NCBI RefSeq assembly: GCF_003478035.1
Contig: NZ_QUEP01000013.1
Location: 1 to 64,000 of the forward strand
Reading direction: 5' to 3'
DNA: 64,000 bases
From: Clostridium sp. OF03-18AA
Lineage (GTDB): Bacteria; Bacillota; Clostridia; Lachnospirales; Lachnospiraceae
This document shows, one piece after another, positions 42,469 to 51,528 of the stretch. Positions within the stretch are counted from its first letter, which is position 1. Every line of letters starts with the position of its first letter. A program made the position numbers and the translations under genes. The notes beneath the pieces were generated by a model. The model saw only the letters and a list, made by a program, of their open reading frames with translations. It ran no database searches and was not told the DNA's origin.

Positions 42469-43635
42469 CTATGCTTTTTTCGTCCCAGAATCTCTTTTCC
42501 TCAAGAAACGAAGTAATCTTCTGAAATCTTTACTGATAAACAGTCTTGCTGCCGTCCAGAGCGGATACCACAGGGCGATCCGCCCCTTAAAATGAAGTTC
42601 TCCGTCAAGCGCCGTTCCGGTGAAATCCGGCTCCAGAGTCAGTGTTCTCGCGTATAAGCCATAAAACGGACTGACCACCGTAAGAACCTGCCCCGTATCG
42701 TAGGGATCATCGAAACCGAAGTGAATCCGTCCCTGCACCTTTTTCGGAAGAACGTAGCGGACAAGTTTTTTTGCGCGCTTCCAGACAAGGCGAAACGCCT
42801 TCTGGTTCTGCCCGTCGTGCCAGAACATCGAGATGCTGTTCCAGGTCTTTTCCAGAGAAATTTTCTTCTTTGATATCCCGTCAGCCAGCTTTCGGATCTT
42901 TCCGGGCAGTTCCCGGATTCTATTCCAAAGAGTTCTGGCTTTTTTTATAAGTCGAGCCAATTTTTCTTTGATCTTCGCACCGAAACAGTTCTTAACCTCC
43001 TCCACGCGCTCCTCTTTCACAACGGGTTCCTTAAAATTTTCCTTTGAGGAGTTTTTTAAAGCATCCGCCGGCAGTACGCTGGGAGAAGAAGATTCATTCG
43101 ATTCTGAAATAAGCTCCGTTGCATGGACAACAAGTTCATCATCTTCCGCAGGGACAGCCGTCCTGTCATCCCCGGCAGTTTTTTTCTCTTCCGCTTTCGA
43201 TGTCTCCGCAACTGTTTCCAAAGGTATTTCCTGCTGCTCGTTTTCAGTTAAAACAGATACCTCTGTGTTTCTGATTTCAGAATCATTTTCTGACAGTACC
43301 GGTGTTTTTTCAAATTCCGCAAAAACCGGCTCCGTTTCTGATTTTGTTTTTTGTTCTTCCTCATCCTCCGGCGGCCACAATCTCACATCAAACAGCTTAA
43401 ACCACAGCACCCGCCCGGATACATCCGCGTGTTCGTGATAACTCACCCGGATCCGCACGAGATGTAGAAGCCAGCTCACTGCCGCCTCCCCGTCCGGTTT
43501 TCCTTCGAAGGAGACATCCGCCCGGTATCGCACCGGGACGAACAGGATCAGCAATACCGCAGCGAGGATCAGTCCAAGGATCACTAACAGGATGACTCCG
43601 ATGACCTTTAAGATCATCAGCAAAATATGGATCAC
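42469..43635 (-). CDS. DUF2953 membrane protein (YtfI-like)
   Basis: A 388-residue protein. A membrane segment lies at about residues 6-30 (VILLVILGLILAAVLLILF). The DUF2953 part is split around a long acidic Glu/Ser/Val-rich low-complexity region (about 95-215). The C-terminal part has FGFDDPYDTGQVLTVVSPFYGLY, typical of DUF2953. A GTG at 43635 overlapping the upstream stop (GTGA) with AAAGGGG eight bases before it is the likely start. It is paired with gerW as in Bacillus (ytfI-ytfJ), so a role in sporulation is probable. Confidence 0.75.
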   Translation of the reverse strand: MIHILLMILKVIGVILLVILGLILAAVLLILFVPVRYRADVSFEGKPDGEAAVSWLLHLVRIRVSYHEHADVSGRVLWFKLFDVRLWPPEDEEEQKTKSETEPVFAEFEKTPVLSENDSEIRNTEVSVLTENEQQEIPLETVAETSKAEEKKTAGDDRTAVPAEDDELVVHATELISESNESSSPSVLPADALKNSSKENFKEPVVKEERVEEVKNCFGAKIKEKLARLIKKARTLWNRIRELPGKIRKLADGISKKKISLEKTWNSISMFWHDGQNQKAFRLVWKRAKKLVRYVLPKKVQGRIHFGFDDPYDTGQVLTVVSPFYGLYARTLTLEPDFTGTALDGELHFKGRIALWYPLWTAARLFISKDFRRLLRFLRKRDSGTKKA

Positions 43636-43952
43636 TCGCAGCACCCCTTTCCGAAAAGAAAGGAGTTCACATCATACCCGCCGGTCTTTTTGTAGACCTC
43701 ACAGATGATCCGCCCCGCAAGCGCCGCCGCATCCTCAAAATCCGCAGCGATCCCTACGATCAGAAGATCCTGCTTTTCATAGTAAGGAAGCTTTAATGTC
43801 AGCGCCGGATAGATATCTAAAAGGTTCCGCTCCCCAGCCGCCGGAGTCAGGACATAAAAGCCCATTGGTCTTCCATTTCGGACCGCCTGGATCGTTTCGT
43901 ATCTGTGCTTTTTCGCTTGTTCCCCGACATACAGTTTTTCATACCAGCGCAT
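43632..43952 (-). CDS. Conserved hypothetical protein
   Basis: A 106-residue soluble protein of unknown function. It has no signal peptide or membrane helix. Notable stretches are GFYVLTPAAGERNLLDIYP and IVGIAADFEDAAALAGRII, and it ends FLFGKGCCE with two Cys. It overlaps the ytfI-like gene by 4 bases and so belongs to the same operon, upstream of ytfI and gerW. An AGGTG site lies before the ATG. Confidence 0.65.
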   Translation of the reverse strand: MRWYEKLYVGEQAKKHRYETIQAVRNGRPMGFYVLTPAAGERNLLDIYPALTLKLPYYEKQDLLIVGIAADFEDAAALAGRIICEVYKKTGGYDVNSFLFGKGCCE

Positions 43953-44005
43953 GATTCACCTGCTCATCCCTTAATATTTATGACCAGGTCACGCCTGGAC
44001 CCGGT

Positions 44006-44743
44006 CTACTGTCTAGATCTGATGATCATTCTTCTCAAAAGGTCCAGCGCCGTGACCGCGGCATGTTCCCGGATCTCCTGTCTTGTACCGTTGAAGTGGC
44101 ATTCCTCCACAATCACTTCGTCCTTCATGCAGCAGGAAACGTATACGAGTCCCACCGGCTTCTCCTCTGTTCCACCGTCCGGACCAGCAAGCCCCGTTAC
44201 AGCAACGCAGGCATCCGCATCAGCCGCGAGAACACCGCCGAGTGCCATCTCCCTTGCGGTCTGCTCACTGACTGCCCCGTATTTTTTTAAAGTTGCCTTG
44301 CTGACATCGAGGATCTTTCTCTTTGATTTGTTCGAATATGTGATATAACCCTGATCAAATACGTCAGATGCACCTGGCACATTGATGATCTTTGCAGCCA
44401 CCATGCCGCCGGTGCAGGACTCCGCCGTTGTCACCGTGAGTCCGTACTTTGTGAGGAGGCGCACAACGGTCTCTTCCATCGTCTCATTCTCTTTCGTGGA
44501 ATAATACATGTCGCCCAGTGCCTTTTTTATCTCCTTGGCAACAGGTTTTAACGCCGCCTTGGCGGACTCCTCATCCTCCGCCTGTGTCTCCGCGAGAACA
44601 TGGACATCTTTTCCGCGGCGTCTCGTGTAGATCACGACAGCGCCGCCGCACTTTAAGAGGTCCTGAAGCTTTTCCTTTACTTCCGTCTCGCTTTTTCCGT
44701 AAATTTTAAATATCTGGGCATAACCCTGTTCTGTTCGAATCAT
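44006..44743 (-). CDS. CinA C-terminal domain protein (NMN amidohydrolase type)
   Basis: A 245-residue protein. Residues about 1-80 resemble the small KH-like domain that links the two halves of CinA. Residues about 85-245 are the CinA C-terminal domain: TTAESCTGGMVAAKIINVPG, YSNKSKRKILDVS and VAVTGLAGPDGGTEEKPVGLV. That domain deamidates nicotinamide mononucleotide (PncC activity). The N-terminal MoCF-like domain of full CinA is missing. The start overlaps the pgsA stop (TGATG), giving the pgsA-cinA order common in bacteria. Confidence 0.85.
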   Translation of the reverse strand: MIRTEQGYAQIFKIYGKSETEVKEKLQDLLKCGGAVVIYTRRRGKDVHVLAETQAEDEESAKAALKPVAKEIKKALGDMYYSTKENETMEETVVRLLTKYGLTVTTAESCTGGMVAAKIINVPGASDVFDQGYITYSNKSKRKILDVSKATLKKYGAVSEQTAREMALGGVLAADADACVAVTGLAGPDGGTEEKPVGLVYVSCCMKDEVIVEECHFNGTRQEIREHAAVTALDLLRRMIIRSRQ

Positions 44744-45285
44744 CACATTTTTCCTTCCGTAAGAACGCCGGCGTTCTTCACAATGTAGTCAACAAGTGAA
44801 ATTACTGTCAATGCAAGAGCGATCCAGACAATGATCGTCGTCAAAGTTGACAACGCCGGAATATTAAAGATCAGAAGAACCACACCGATCATCTGGAATG
44901 TGGTCTTAAATTTTCCCCAGTAGCTCGCCGCGATGACAACACCGTTGTCGGATGCCACCAGACGGAAGCCGCTGATAATGAACTCACGGCTGATAATGAT
45001 GATGACCATCCAGGCCGGAAGCTCACGAAGCTCGATCATACAGATCAGTGCGGAGCAGACAAGCAGTTTATCCGCCAACGGATCCATAAATTTTCCAAAA
45101 TTTGTTACCAGATTATACTTTCTCGCGATCTTTCCGTCCAGCATATCGGTCAGGCTCGCGATGATAAAGAGCGCCGCCGCCACATAACGCATGTTCTGGT
45201 TTGCGCCGCCGTCATAAAGAAGCGCAGCTACGAAAAACGGGATCATGATCACTCGTAATATTGTCAGTTTATTCGGTAAATTCAT
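44743..45285 (-). CDS. pgsA: CDP-diacylglycerol--glycerol-3-phosphate 3-phosphatidyltransferase
   Basis: A 180-residue integral membrane enzyme making phosphatidylglycerol phosphate, the committed step to anionic phospholipids. The CDP-alcohol phosphotransferase motif is in LTDMLDGKIARKYNLVTNFGKFMDPLADK (D-x2-D-G-x2-A-R-x8-G-x3-D-x3-D). About five hydrophobic helices surround it. The start at 45285 has GGGGAGG upstream and overlaps the end of rimO by 17 bases. Confidence 0.93.
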   Translation of the reverse strand: MNLPNKLTILRVIMIPFFVAALLYDGGANQNMRYVAAALFIIASLTDMLDGKIARKYNLVTNFGKFMDPLADKLLVCSALICMIELRELPAWMVIIIISREFIISGFRLVASDNGVVIAASYWGKFKTTFQMIGVVLLIFNIPALSTLTTIIVWIALALTVISLVDYIVKNAGVLTEGKM

Positions 45286-46606
45286 TCTCTGCCTCCCCAA
45301 TCAGATCATATTCGGACGCGCCTGTGACGCGTACCTTAAGGAAATCTCCGGACATCAGGGAAAGTCCGGTGTTTACAAAGATAAGTCCATCCACGTTCGG
45401 GCTGTCCATGTAGGTACGTCCGACGTAGGCGTTCTCATCAGCAACCTTGCCCTCGATCATGACTTCAAGGGTGCGTCCCTTCATTGCCTCAGACTTCTCA
45501 AAAGCGATCTCCTGCTGGAGTTCCATGATCTCATCGCGGCGATCCTGTTTTACCTCCTCCGGAACCTGATTTTCAAAGCTGAATGCCGGGGTATCTTCCT
45601 CCGGGGAATATGCGAATACGCCGAGACGGTCAAATTCCATATCATCGACAAACTGCATCAGGATCTCGTGGTCTTCCTCCGTCTCACCCGGAAATCCGGA
45701 GATCAGAGTGGTGCGGAGCGCGATGTCCGGAATCTCTTTTCTGAGTTTCGCAATCAGTCCGCGGATCTCTTTGTTGTTGGTTCTTCTGCCCATCCGTTTT
45801 AACACGGCATCGCTTGCGTGCTGGATCGGGATGTCCAGATAGTTACAGACTTTTTCTTCAGTTTTGATCGTCTCGATCAGCTCATCGGTGATCTCCTCCG
45901 GGTAGCAGTACTGGAGGCGGATCCACTGGATACCGGATACAGCTGCCAGACGTCTTAAGAGCTCCGGAAGCTTCTTCTCGCCGTAGAGGTCTTTTCCGTA
46001 AAGAGTTGTCTCCTGGGCTACCAGGATCAGCTCCTTCACGCCTTTTTCTGCAAGCTCCTCCGCTTCCTTCACAAGCTGCTCCATCGGAACGCTGCGGTAT
46101 TTTCCGCGAAGATACGGAATGATGCAGTACGTGCAGCGCTTGTCACAGCCCTCCGCGATCTTTAAGAACGCATAATGTCCGCCTGTCGTCACAAGACGGT
46201 CTGTAGTCTTGCTCACCGGCGCATCGATGCTCTCGAAGACCTCCGGTGTTTCTCCGTGCATGACTTCTTTGATCGCCTCCCCGACTGCCTCATAGGAAGT
46301 CGTTCCAAGGATCGCATCTACCTCCGGGATCTCATCAATGATCTCCTGCTTGTAGCGCTGTGCGAGACATCCGGTTACGATCAGCGCCTTTAAGCGGCCT
46401 GTTTTCTTTAACTCCGCCATCTGAAGGATCGTGTTGATGCTCTCTTCTTTTGCATCGCCGATAAAGCAGCAGGTATTGACAACGACGATATCTGCCTCAT
46501 TTTCATCATCCACGAAGGAATAGCCCTCTTTCCCGAGGATTCCCAGCATTTTTTCCGTATCGACAAGGTTCTTATCACAGCCCAGTGATATGAAAAGTAA
46601 ATTCAT
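45269..46606 (-). CDS. rimO: Ribosomal protein S12 methylthiotransferase RimO
   Basis: A 445-residue radical-SAM methylthiotransferase that modifies Asp of ribosomal protein S12. The N-terminal UPF0004 domain opens FISLGCDKNLVDTEKMLG and has the cluster-binding Cys residues (Cys in SLGCDKN, NTCCFIG, VTGCLAQ). The radical-SAM motif CDKRCTYC is at about residues 153-160. The C-terminal TRAM domain closes the chain. LGCDKNLVD rather than LGCxxNxxE supports RimO over MiaB. It heads the rimO-pgsA-cinA operon. Confidence 0.93.
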   Translation of the reverse strand: MNLLFISLGCDKNLVDTEKMLGILGKEGYSFVDDENEADIVVVNTCCFIGDAKEESINTILQMAELKKTGRLKALIVTGCLAQRYKQEIIDEIPEVDAILGTTSYEAVGEAIKEVMHGETPEVFESIDAPVSKTTDRLVTTGGHYAFLKIAEGCDKRCTYCIIPYLRGKYRSVPMEQLVKEAEELAEKGVKELILVAQETTLYGKDLYGEKKLPELLRRLAAVSGIQWIRLQYCYPEEITDELIETIKTEEKVCNYLDIPIQHASDAVLKRMGRRTNNKEIRGLIAKLRKEIPDIALRTTLISGFPGETEEDHEILMQFVDDMEFDRLGVFAYSPEEDTPAFSFENQVPEEVKQDRRDEIMELQQEIAFEKSEAMKGRTLEVMIEGKVADENAYVGRTYMDSPNVDGLIFVNTGLSLMSGDFLKVRVTGASEYDLIGEAENEFTE

Positions 46607-46679
46607 TCTGTTTGTTTTTCCTTTCTCTGTATAACTTCGCGGTCCGCAGCTGTATCCGGCATTTTTGGAACCGCCAGCG

Positions 46680-46720
46680 AAAAAAAGAGGAAACTAAAGC
46701 CAGATTCAGCCGTTTTCCTC
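46680..46720 (-). terminator. Terminator of rpoZ
   Basis: GAGGAAA (46687-46693) and TTTCCTC (46714-46720) form a stem, and on the minus strand TTTTTTT follows. It lies about 70 bases after the rpoZ stop. Confidence 0.65.
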
Positions 46721-46788
46721 CCCTTTCCAACATATTTCTCCGGTTCGTCCGTCCGTGGCTTGGCATCACACGGCCGGGCGGATCGCTT

Positions 46789-47106
46789 TTATTCTTCCGC
46801 GTACTCTTCTTCTTTTTTGATCTCTTCCGGAGTTCTCTCCTTCACCTCGAAATCAGTCTCGATCTCCGGCTCCTCGTCCTCTGTGAGGATCTTTACTTTC
46901 TGCTCATAAAGCTCCTGGACAGCGGTGGACAGCGGTTTCTTTCCGGCAGCGCCTGCTACGAGCGGTTTGTCACCAGCGATCAGCTGTCTCGCACGCTTGG
47001 ATGCTGCGATGACGATGGAATAACGGCTCTGAACGACCGGCTGCTCGCCCGGCTCAACGTCGCTGTTTACGGCTTCGATTAAGTCTGTATAAGACGGATG
47101 TAACAT
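46789..47106 (-). CDS. rpoZ: DNA-directed RNA polymerase omega subunit
   Basis: A 105-residue omega subunit. The conserved core is SRYSIVIAASKRARQLIAG (the ser-arg-tyr and ala-ala-lys-arg-ala-arg-gln motifs) and KPLSTAVQELYEQKVKI. A long acidic tail of Glu residues follows. It assists beta-prime folding in RNA polymerase. It comes after gmk with a 148-base gap and ends before a terminator, the usual yicC-gmk-rpoZ order. Confidence 0.9.
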   Translation of the reverse strand: MLHPSYTDLIEAVNSDVEPGEQPVVQSRYSIVIAASKRARQLIAGDKPLVAGAAGKKPLSTAVQELYEQKVKILTEDEEPEIETDFEVKERTPEEIKKEEEYAEE

Positions 47107-47254
47107 AAAATATACCCCTTTCAGATCATGAGTTTCCTGGTTGCAGCTTTCCTCTCCATCTGTAAAGATGCGAGAAGTTTTGCTGTTTTTTGTTATAAAT
47201 TTTAAATATCTGAAGTATCCGGTTTTGCATGTAGCATTTTTACGGATACATTCT

Positions 47255-47881
47255 TTATTTTGTCATATCGTGCAGCTCCTGCTTCATTCTCGCCACAAGA
47301 TCCGTATTCGCGGACTCTTTAAAGTGGCTGGAGCGGATCAGGCTGTGGAGATCTTCCACGCAGGTATCAATATCGTCATTGACTACGATATAGTCATAGG
47401 AATCCATTCCGTCGGACTCCTCCGCGGCACGGCGGAGACGTTTTTCGATCACTTCCGCGCTCTCAGTTCCGCGGCCGGTAAGACGTTTTTTCAGGTCCTC
47501 CGCAGTCGGCGGTACGATAAATACGAGAAGCGCGTCTGGGAATTTCTTCTTGATATTGAGTGCTCCCTGGATCTCGATCTCAAGGATCACGTCTTTTCCT
47601 GCAGCCATCTTTTCTTCCACATATTTTTTCGGTGTTCCATAATAATGATCTACATAACGTGCATGTTCGATCAGCTCGTCATTTTTGATCATATCCTCGA
47701 ACTGGGATTCGGTCAGGAAAAAGTACTCTCTTCCATTTTCCTCCCCCGGTCTCGGATTTCTCGTGGTCGCCGATACAGAAAGCGCGTAATTATCATATTT
47801 ATTCAAGAGCGCCTTCATCACGGTTCCTTTTCCTGCTCCGGAAAATCCGGAAACTACAACGAGGACTCCTTTTGTCTGCAT
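47255..47881 (-). CDS. gmk: Guanylate kinase
   Basis: A 208-residue kinase converting GMP to GDP. The P-loop SGFSGAGKGTVMKAL is at about residues 9-23. GMP-binding TTRNPRPGEENGREYFF and ILEIEIQGALNIK are intact, and the lid Arg is in KRLTGRGTE. The start at 47881 follows AGGAGG; an ATG eight codons earlier is less likely. The gene remA (DUF370), which often sits between yicC and gmk in Firmicutes, is absent; the gap to yicC is only 85 bases. Confidence 0.94.
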   Translation of the reverse strand: MQTKGVLVVVSGFSGAGKGTVMKALLNKYDNYALSVSATTRNPRPGEENGREYFFLTESQFEDMIKNDELIEHARYVDHYYGTPKKYVEEKMAAGKDVILEIEIQGALNIKKKFPDALLVFIVPPTAEDLKKRLTGRGTESAEVIEKRLRRAAEESDGMDSYDYIVVNDDIDTCVEDLHSLIRSSHFKESANTDLVARMKQELHDMTK

Positions 47882-47966
47882 TACAAATGCCTCCTGATTA
47901 CTCAATCATGTATTCTGCTGGTTTCGCGGACCGCGGATTGCTCCGCATTCCGTACTAACACAATCT

Positions 47967-48845
47967 TTATTCGATGTTCTGGATCTGCTCTCTTACCTTC
48001 TCGACCTCTGTCTTTAAGAGGATCGCGCGGTCGGAGATCTCGAGATCCGTTGATTTTGAGAGGATCGTGTTTGCCTCACGGTTCATCTCCTGGGCGATAA
48101 AGTCGAGCTTTCTTCCGACACTTCCGCCGGCTAAAAGTTCCTTCTTCATTCCCTCAATGTGGCTTCTTAAGCGGACGGTCTCCTCATCCACACAGATCTT
48201 ATCTGCAAAGATCGTAACTTCCGTTGCGATCCGGGACTCGTCCACGGATGCAGTCGCGAGAAGTTCTTTTACCTTGTCTTCCAGCTTCTGGCGGTACTCC
48301 GCGATCACCTTCGGGGAGCGCTCCTCGATAAAGTCGACAAGTGTCAGCATATATTCGAGCTTTCCTACGAGATCGTTCTTTAAATTCTCGCCCTCGCGGA
48401 TCCTGGACTCCACGAATCCCTCACAGGCTCTTGAGAGCGCATCTTTCAGGAGCTCCCACATATGGTCTTCATCTTCCGGAACTTCCTCCATCGTGAGGAC
48501 TTCCGGGCATCTTGCCAGCATGGACACTTTCACATCATTGTCGATATCAAAGTCATCAGCCATCTTTTTAAAGCTGTCCATATATTCCTGTGCAAGAGAC
48601 TTGTTATATTTGAGGAATACCTTTGCGTCGGTATAATCCTCGTATGTCACAAATATATCTACTTTTCCTCTCTGGATATAATCCTTTAAGAGGGTACGCA
48701 TGGATGCTTCGAAGTAATTGAATTTCTTCGGCATCTTAATTCCCAGATCAAGATACCGGTGGTTTACCGCCTTTATCTCTACTGAAATCTTACACTCGTC
48801 CGTCACTAACTCGTGGCGGCCGAATCCGGTCATGCTCTTAATCAT
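47967..48845 (-). CDS. yicC: YicC-family endoribonuclease-like protein
   Basis: A 292-residue YicC protein. It opens MIKSMTGFGR, the family's signature start, with EIKAVNHRYLDLGIKMP near residue 35. The C-terminal DUF1732 part holds RLRSHIEGMKKELL and GRKLDFIAQEMNREANTI. E. coli YicC is an endoribonuclease linked to small-RNA turnover. The start at 48845 is set by the signature; upstream in-frame codons add 26 unrelated residues. Confidence 0.92.
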   Translation of the reverse strand: MIKSMTGFGRHELVTDECKISVEIKAVNHRYLDLGIKMPKKFNYFEASMRTLLKDYIQRGKVDIFVTYEDYTDAKVFLKYNKSLAQEYMDSFKKMADDFDIDNDVKVSMLARCPEVLTMEEVPEDEDHMWELLKDALSRACEGFVESRIREGENLKNDLVGKLEYMLTLVDFIEERSPKVIAEYRQKLEDKVKELLATASVDESRIATEVTIFADKICVDEETVRLRSHIEGMKKELLAGGSVGRKLDFIAQEMNREANTILSKSTDLEISDRAILLKTEVEKVREQIQNIE

Positions 48846-49030
48846 CAGACATGCCTCGCTTTCCCATAGATAACCATTATTATACGGCAAATAAAAATTA
48901 CAGTCAACCAGATTTCTGTGCAAATATTCTGTTATATGCGTTTATTCCTACTGCAGACCAGATATAACGGATTGGATCCTTCATGAAAAGTAAGCGTTTG
49001 CTATCACAAAATGCAGGACTGCATGAATGT

Positions 49031-49071
49031 AAAAGGGACCCGGAATTCTGTTTTAAATCCCAGGCCCCTTT
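49031..49071 (-). terminator. Terminator of the metal-chelate operon
   Basis: AAAGGGACCCGG (49032-49043) pairs with CCAGGCCCCTTT (49060-49071) over 12 positions with two wobbles. A short T-run follows on the minus strand. It comes after the cupin gene, the last of the five-gene operon. Confidence 0.7.
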
Positions 49072-49107
49072 CTTTACACGGTATGTCTCCATACAGTTTT
49101 CTTTCCT

Positions 49108-49809
49108 TTATTCCGCATCCTTCACCAGCAGCAGTGCCATCTTGAATCTTCCGTCTGCCGCCACGCTGTGAAGCCCGTTCTTCTCAAAACGGAAATTCTC
49201 TCCTTCCTGAATCGGATACTGTTTTCCCTCATATCCGATAACTGCTTTGCCTTCCAGTGCAAATAAGAGGGCATCTCCGGGTGCGCGGTGTTCGGAAAGA
49301 GCGCAGCCTTCGTCAAAGGAAAGGATCATGAATTTCAGATTTTTCTCCGCGACCAGGTCGATGTTTGCAATGCTGTCCTTCTCATAATCGATCATGTCTT
49401 TTAAGCGGAACACCTCCGCTGCTTTCAGTAAATTGTTCATTGAAATCTCCTTTTCTCCATTTAATAAGATTTCTGTATACACGAATCCGTTCTCCCCTCC
49501 GGCGGAGCCGCAGAGTGTCCCGGGCGCCACATAAAGGATCTCGTTTTTCCGGACTGTGACATGTTTCTCCTGCTCTCCGAGGAGAAATTCCCCGGATCCG
49601 CCTGCTCCGATATAAAGGATCGGGCAGTCGTATGTCTCCGCACTGATCGTTGTGGCGGGACCAAGCGTAAAATAGTGAACGGGATCCGCCTTCCCCATGT
49701 GAGCGGTGGTGGACACCGTCATTGCCTCTTTCGGAATATGTTCATTCGCGATCACAAATACACACGGTTTCAAATCCTGACCTCCTGTCATATGATTCAG
49801 CAGTTTCAT
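49108..49809 (-). CDS. Double cupin-domain protein
   Basis: A 233-residue soluble protein with two cupin folds. The first (about 45-110) is seen around HYFTLGPATTISAETYDCPILY and NEILYVAPGTLCG; the second (about 150-230) around LSFDEGCALSEHRAPGDALL and IQEGENFRFEKNGLHSV. In the second cupin the His/Glu/His metal pattern is partly present (EHRAPGD, GLHSV). It is the last gene of the ABC importer operon and overlaps the DUF364 stop (ATGA). A role as metal or ligand sensor, or in modifying the transported chelate, is an inference. Confidence 0.7.
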   Translation of the reverse strand: MKLLNHMTGGQDLKPCVFVIANEHIPKEAMTVSTTAHMGKADPVHYFTLGPATTISAETYDCPILYIGAGGSGEFLLGEQEKHVTVRKNEILYVAPGTLCGSAGGENGFVYTEILLNGEKEISMNNLLKAAEVFRLKDMIDYEKDSIANIDLVAEKNLKFMILSFDEGCALSEHRAPGDALLFALEGKAVIGYEGKQYPIQEGENFRFEKNGLHSVAADGRFKMALLLVKDAE

Positions 49810-50693
49810 GGCTGCGCGCAGAAATTCTCCTGTCGACCGCCAGCTGCCTCCGGCAGCCGTTTTGTAAGCTCATAGATATCCATATAACTCAGGTCATTTC
49901 CCTTCGGCAGCGCGTCGAAAGTTGCATTCAGATACTCCTCTTTATTTCTGACGGAAGCGCTGAAAATATAGTTGTACCCGAGATCAAACAGATAATCCGG
50001 GCTGAGTTCGGAACTTGGTCCGTAGATCCCGCGGATCTCAGCGTTTCTGCATGCATTCAAAATCCCGCGGTACGTGTCGTTCACGATGGTACAGCCGGTC
50101 ATAATGACAATATCCAGTGTTTCCAGCACATCAATGTGTTCCAGGGCATTCTCCCCGAGATGCCAGTGAATGTTCTGCGGATAGAATGTCTCCTCTTTTC
50201 CGACCCGGATGCTCAGGAGATCCTTTTCCTTCCGGAAATCAAATGCGTGAAATTCGGCGCATTTTCCGAGAAAAAAGTTATTGTAAAGGCCGTATCCGAT
50301 GATCCCGACCTTCTTTCCTGCGACATCGTAAGGAAATTTCTGCCCTTCTGTGCGGAGAATCCCGCGGTCCACAAGCCGTTTCGTTGTATTAAACGGCTTG
50401 CTCATCAGATTTGACAGGGCTACCGCTATGGTTCTCTTTTCCGGATCATTCTCATCAATGATCTCTTCCAGAACTTCATCGGCCGGACGATCCAGAAATT
50501 TCTTTAAGATTGCTGCCTGCTCTCTTGCCGGTTTCTCCTCGCCGACCCGCAGGGCCAGGGAAATCCGCTCATCCTGATCTGCTGCCATGAGCCAGCGATA
50601 ACCCATGACAAATTCCGAGAGATACGGCATTTTTTCATGATATTTTTCATACAATGCCCGGTTGCGTTTTAATACCTCTCTTAAGTCTTCCAT
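49806..50693 (-). CDS. DUF364 putative heavy-metal-chelation protein
   Basis: A 295-residue protein of the DUF364 family with an N-terminal DUF4213-like part (about 1-120) and a C-terminal Rossmann-like part (about 125-265). The latter has KVGIIGYGLYNN, ALEHIDVLETLDIVIMTGCTIVN and IRGIYGPSSELSPDYLFDLG, which matches family landmarks. The Pfam title, putative heavy-metal chelation, is not a proven function. It is placed 34 bases after the ABC ATPase gene and overlaps the cupin gene, so it acts with the importer. Confidence 0.75.
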   Translation of the reverse strand: MEDLREVLKRNRALYEKYHEKMPYLSEFVMGYRWLMAADQDERISLALRVGEEKPAREQAAILKKFLDRPADEVLEEIIDENDPEKRTIAVALSNLMSKPFNTTKRLVDRGILRTEGQKFPYDVAGKKVGIIGYGLYNNFFLGKCAEFHAFDFRKEKDLLSIRVGKEETFYPQNIHWHLGENALEHIDVLETLDIVIMTGCTIVNDTYRGILNACRNAEIRGIYGPSSELSPDYLFDLGYNYIFSASVRNKEEYLNATFDALPKGNDLSYMDIYELTKRLPEAAGGRQENFCAQP

Positions 50694-50727
50694 ATTTCGT
50701 CTCCTTCTATTCCGAAATTCTGCCTTT

Positions 50728-51528
50728 TTATGCGCTCTGCCCGGTAATCGACACCGGAATAATGCTCTTTACGATCCGGTCTCCGAATCGAGCCTGATTG
50801 ACGACCACATTCACGTCAAAGGATCTGGAAATATTCTGCTCTGTCAATACCTCTTCCGTGTTTCCGTAAATATAGCTGCCCTCCCGGTTCAGCATGAAAG
50901 CGTCGTCCGAGATCGAGAGTACATTTGTCGGATAATGCGTGTTCATGACCGCACAGATCCCCTCTTCATGCGCCAGCCGTCCGATCAGATCCAGAACCAG
51001 GATCTGGTTGTGGAAATCAAGTCCGGTCTCCGGCTCATCGAGAATGATGAGCTTCGGCTCATTGATCAGCGCTCTTGCGATCAGGACCATCTGCAGTTCC
51101 CCGCCGCTCATCCGGTTGCAGTCTTTTTTCGCAAGTCTCGTAATGCCGATGCGCTCCATCATCTCCTCCGCCATCTCCAGCTCTTTCTTTCCCGGCTGTT
51201 CAAAGGTTCCCAGATGGGCGCTGCGCCCTAACATTACCATCTCAAGACCGGTAAACGAAAAGACAAAGCTGTGGGTCTGCGGAATATAGGATAGGGAGGA
51301 CCAGATCTCTTTTGAGGAGAGTTCCCGGACATTTTTCCCGTATAAAAAGCTGTCCCCGCTTCGCCAGGATAAAAGCCCGGTCATGCACTTCAACATGGTT
51401 GTCTTTCCGACACCATTCGGTCCGAGGATCGCAAGGATCCGTCCCTCTTCCAGACTGAGGTTCGCATTTTTTAAGAGATCCGGCTGCTTCGGATATCCAA
51501 AACAGCCGTTTTTCACTTCCAGGATCAT
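50728..51528 (-). CDS. ABC transporter ATP-binding protein, FecE/BtuD type
   Basis: A 266-residue ATPase. Walker A is LGPNGVGKTTMLKC (about residue 35), the Q-loop in SYIPQTHSF, the signature RMSGGELQMVLIARAL, Walker B LIILDEPETGLDF, and the H-loop in MNTHYPTN. It belongs to the iron-siderophore/cobalamin (type II importer) group. The ATG at 51528 overlaps the permease stop, and the permease is its partner. Confidence 0.87.
   Translation of the reverse strand: MILEVKNGCFGYPKQPDLLKNANLSLEEGRILAILGPNGVGKTTMLKCMTGLLSWRSGDSFLYGKNVRELSSKEIWSSLSYIPQTHSFVFSFTGLEMVMLGRSAHLGTFEQPGKKELEMAEEMMERIGITRLAKKDCNRMSGGELQMVLIARALINEPKLIILDEPETGLDFHNQILVLDLIGRLAHEEGICAVMNTHYPTNVLSISDDAFMLNREGSYIYGNTEEVLTEQNISRSFDVNVVVNQARFGDRIVKSIIPVSITGQSA

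Noticed and set aside
47141-48100. Plus-strand open frame of 319 residues
   Set aside because: Antisense to gmk and the start of yicC; both of those match known families, while this frame has no recognisable domain or ribosome site.
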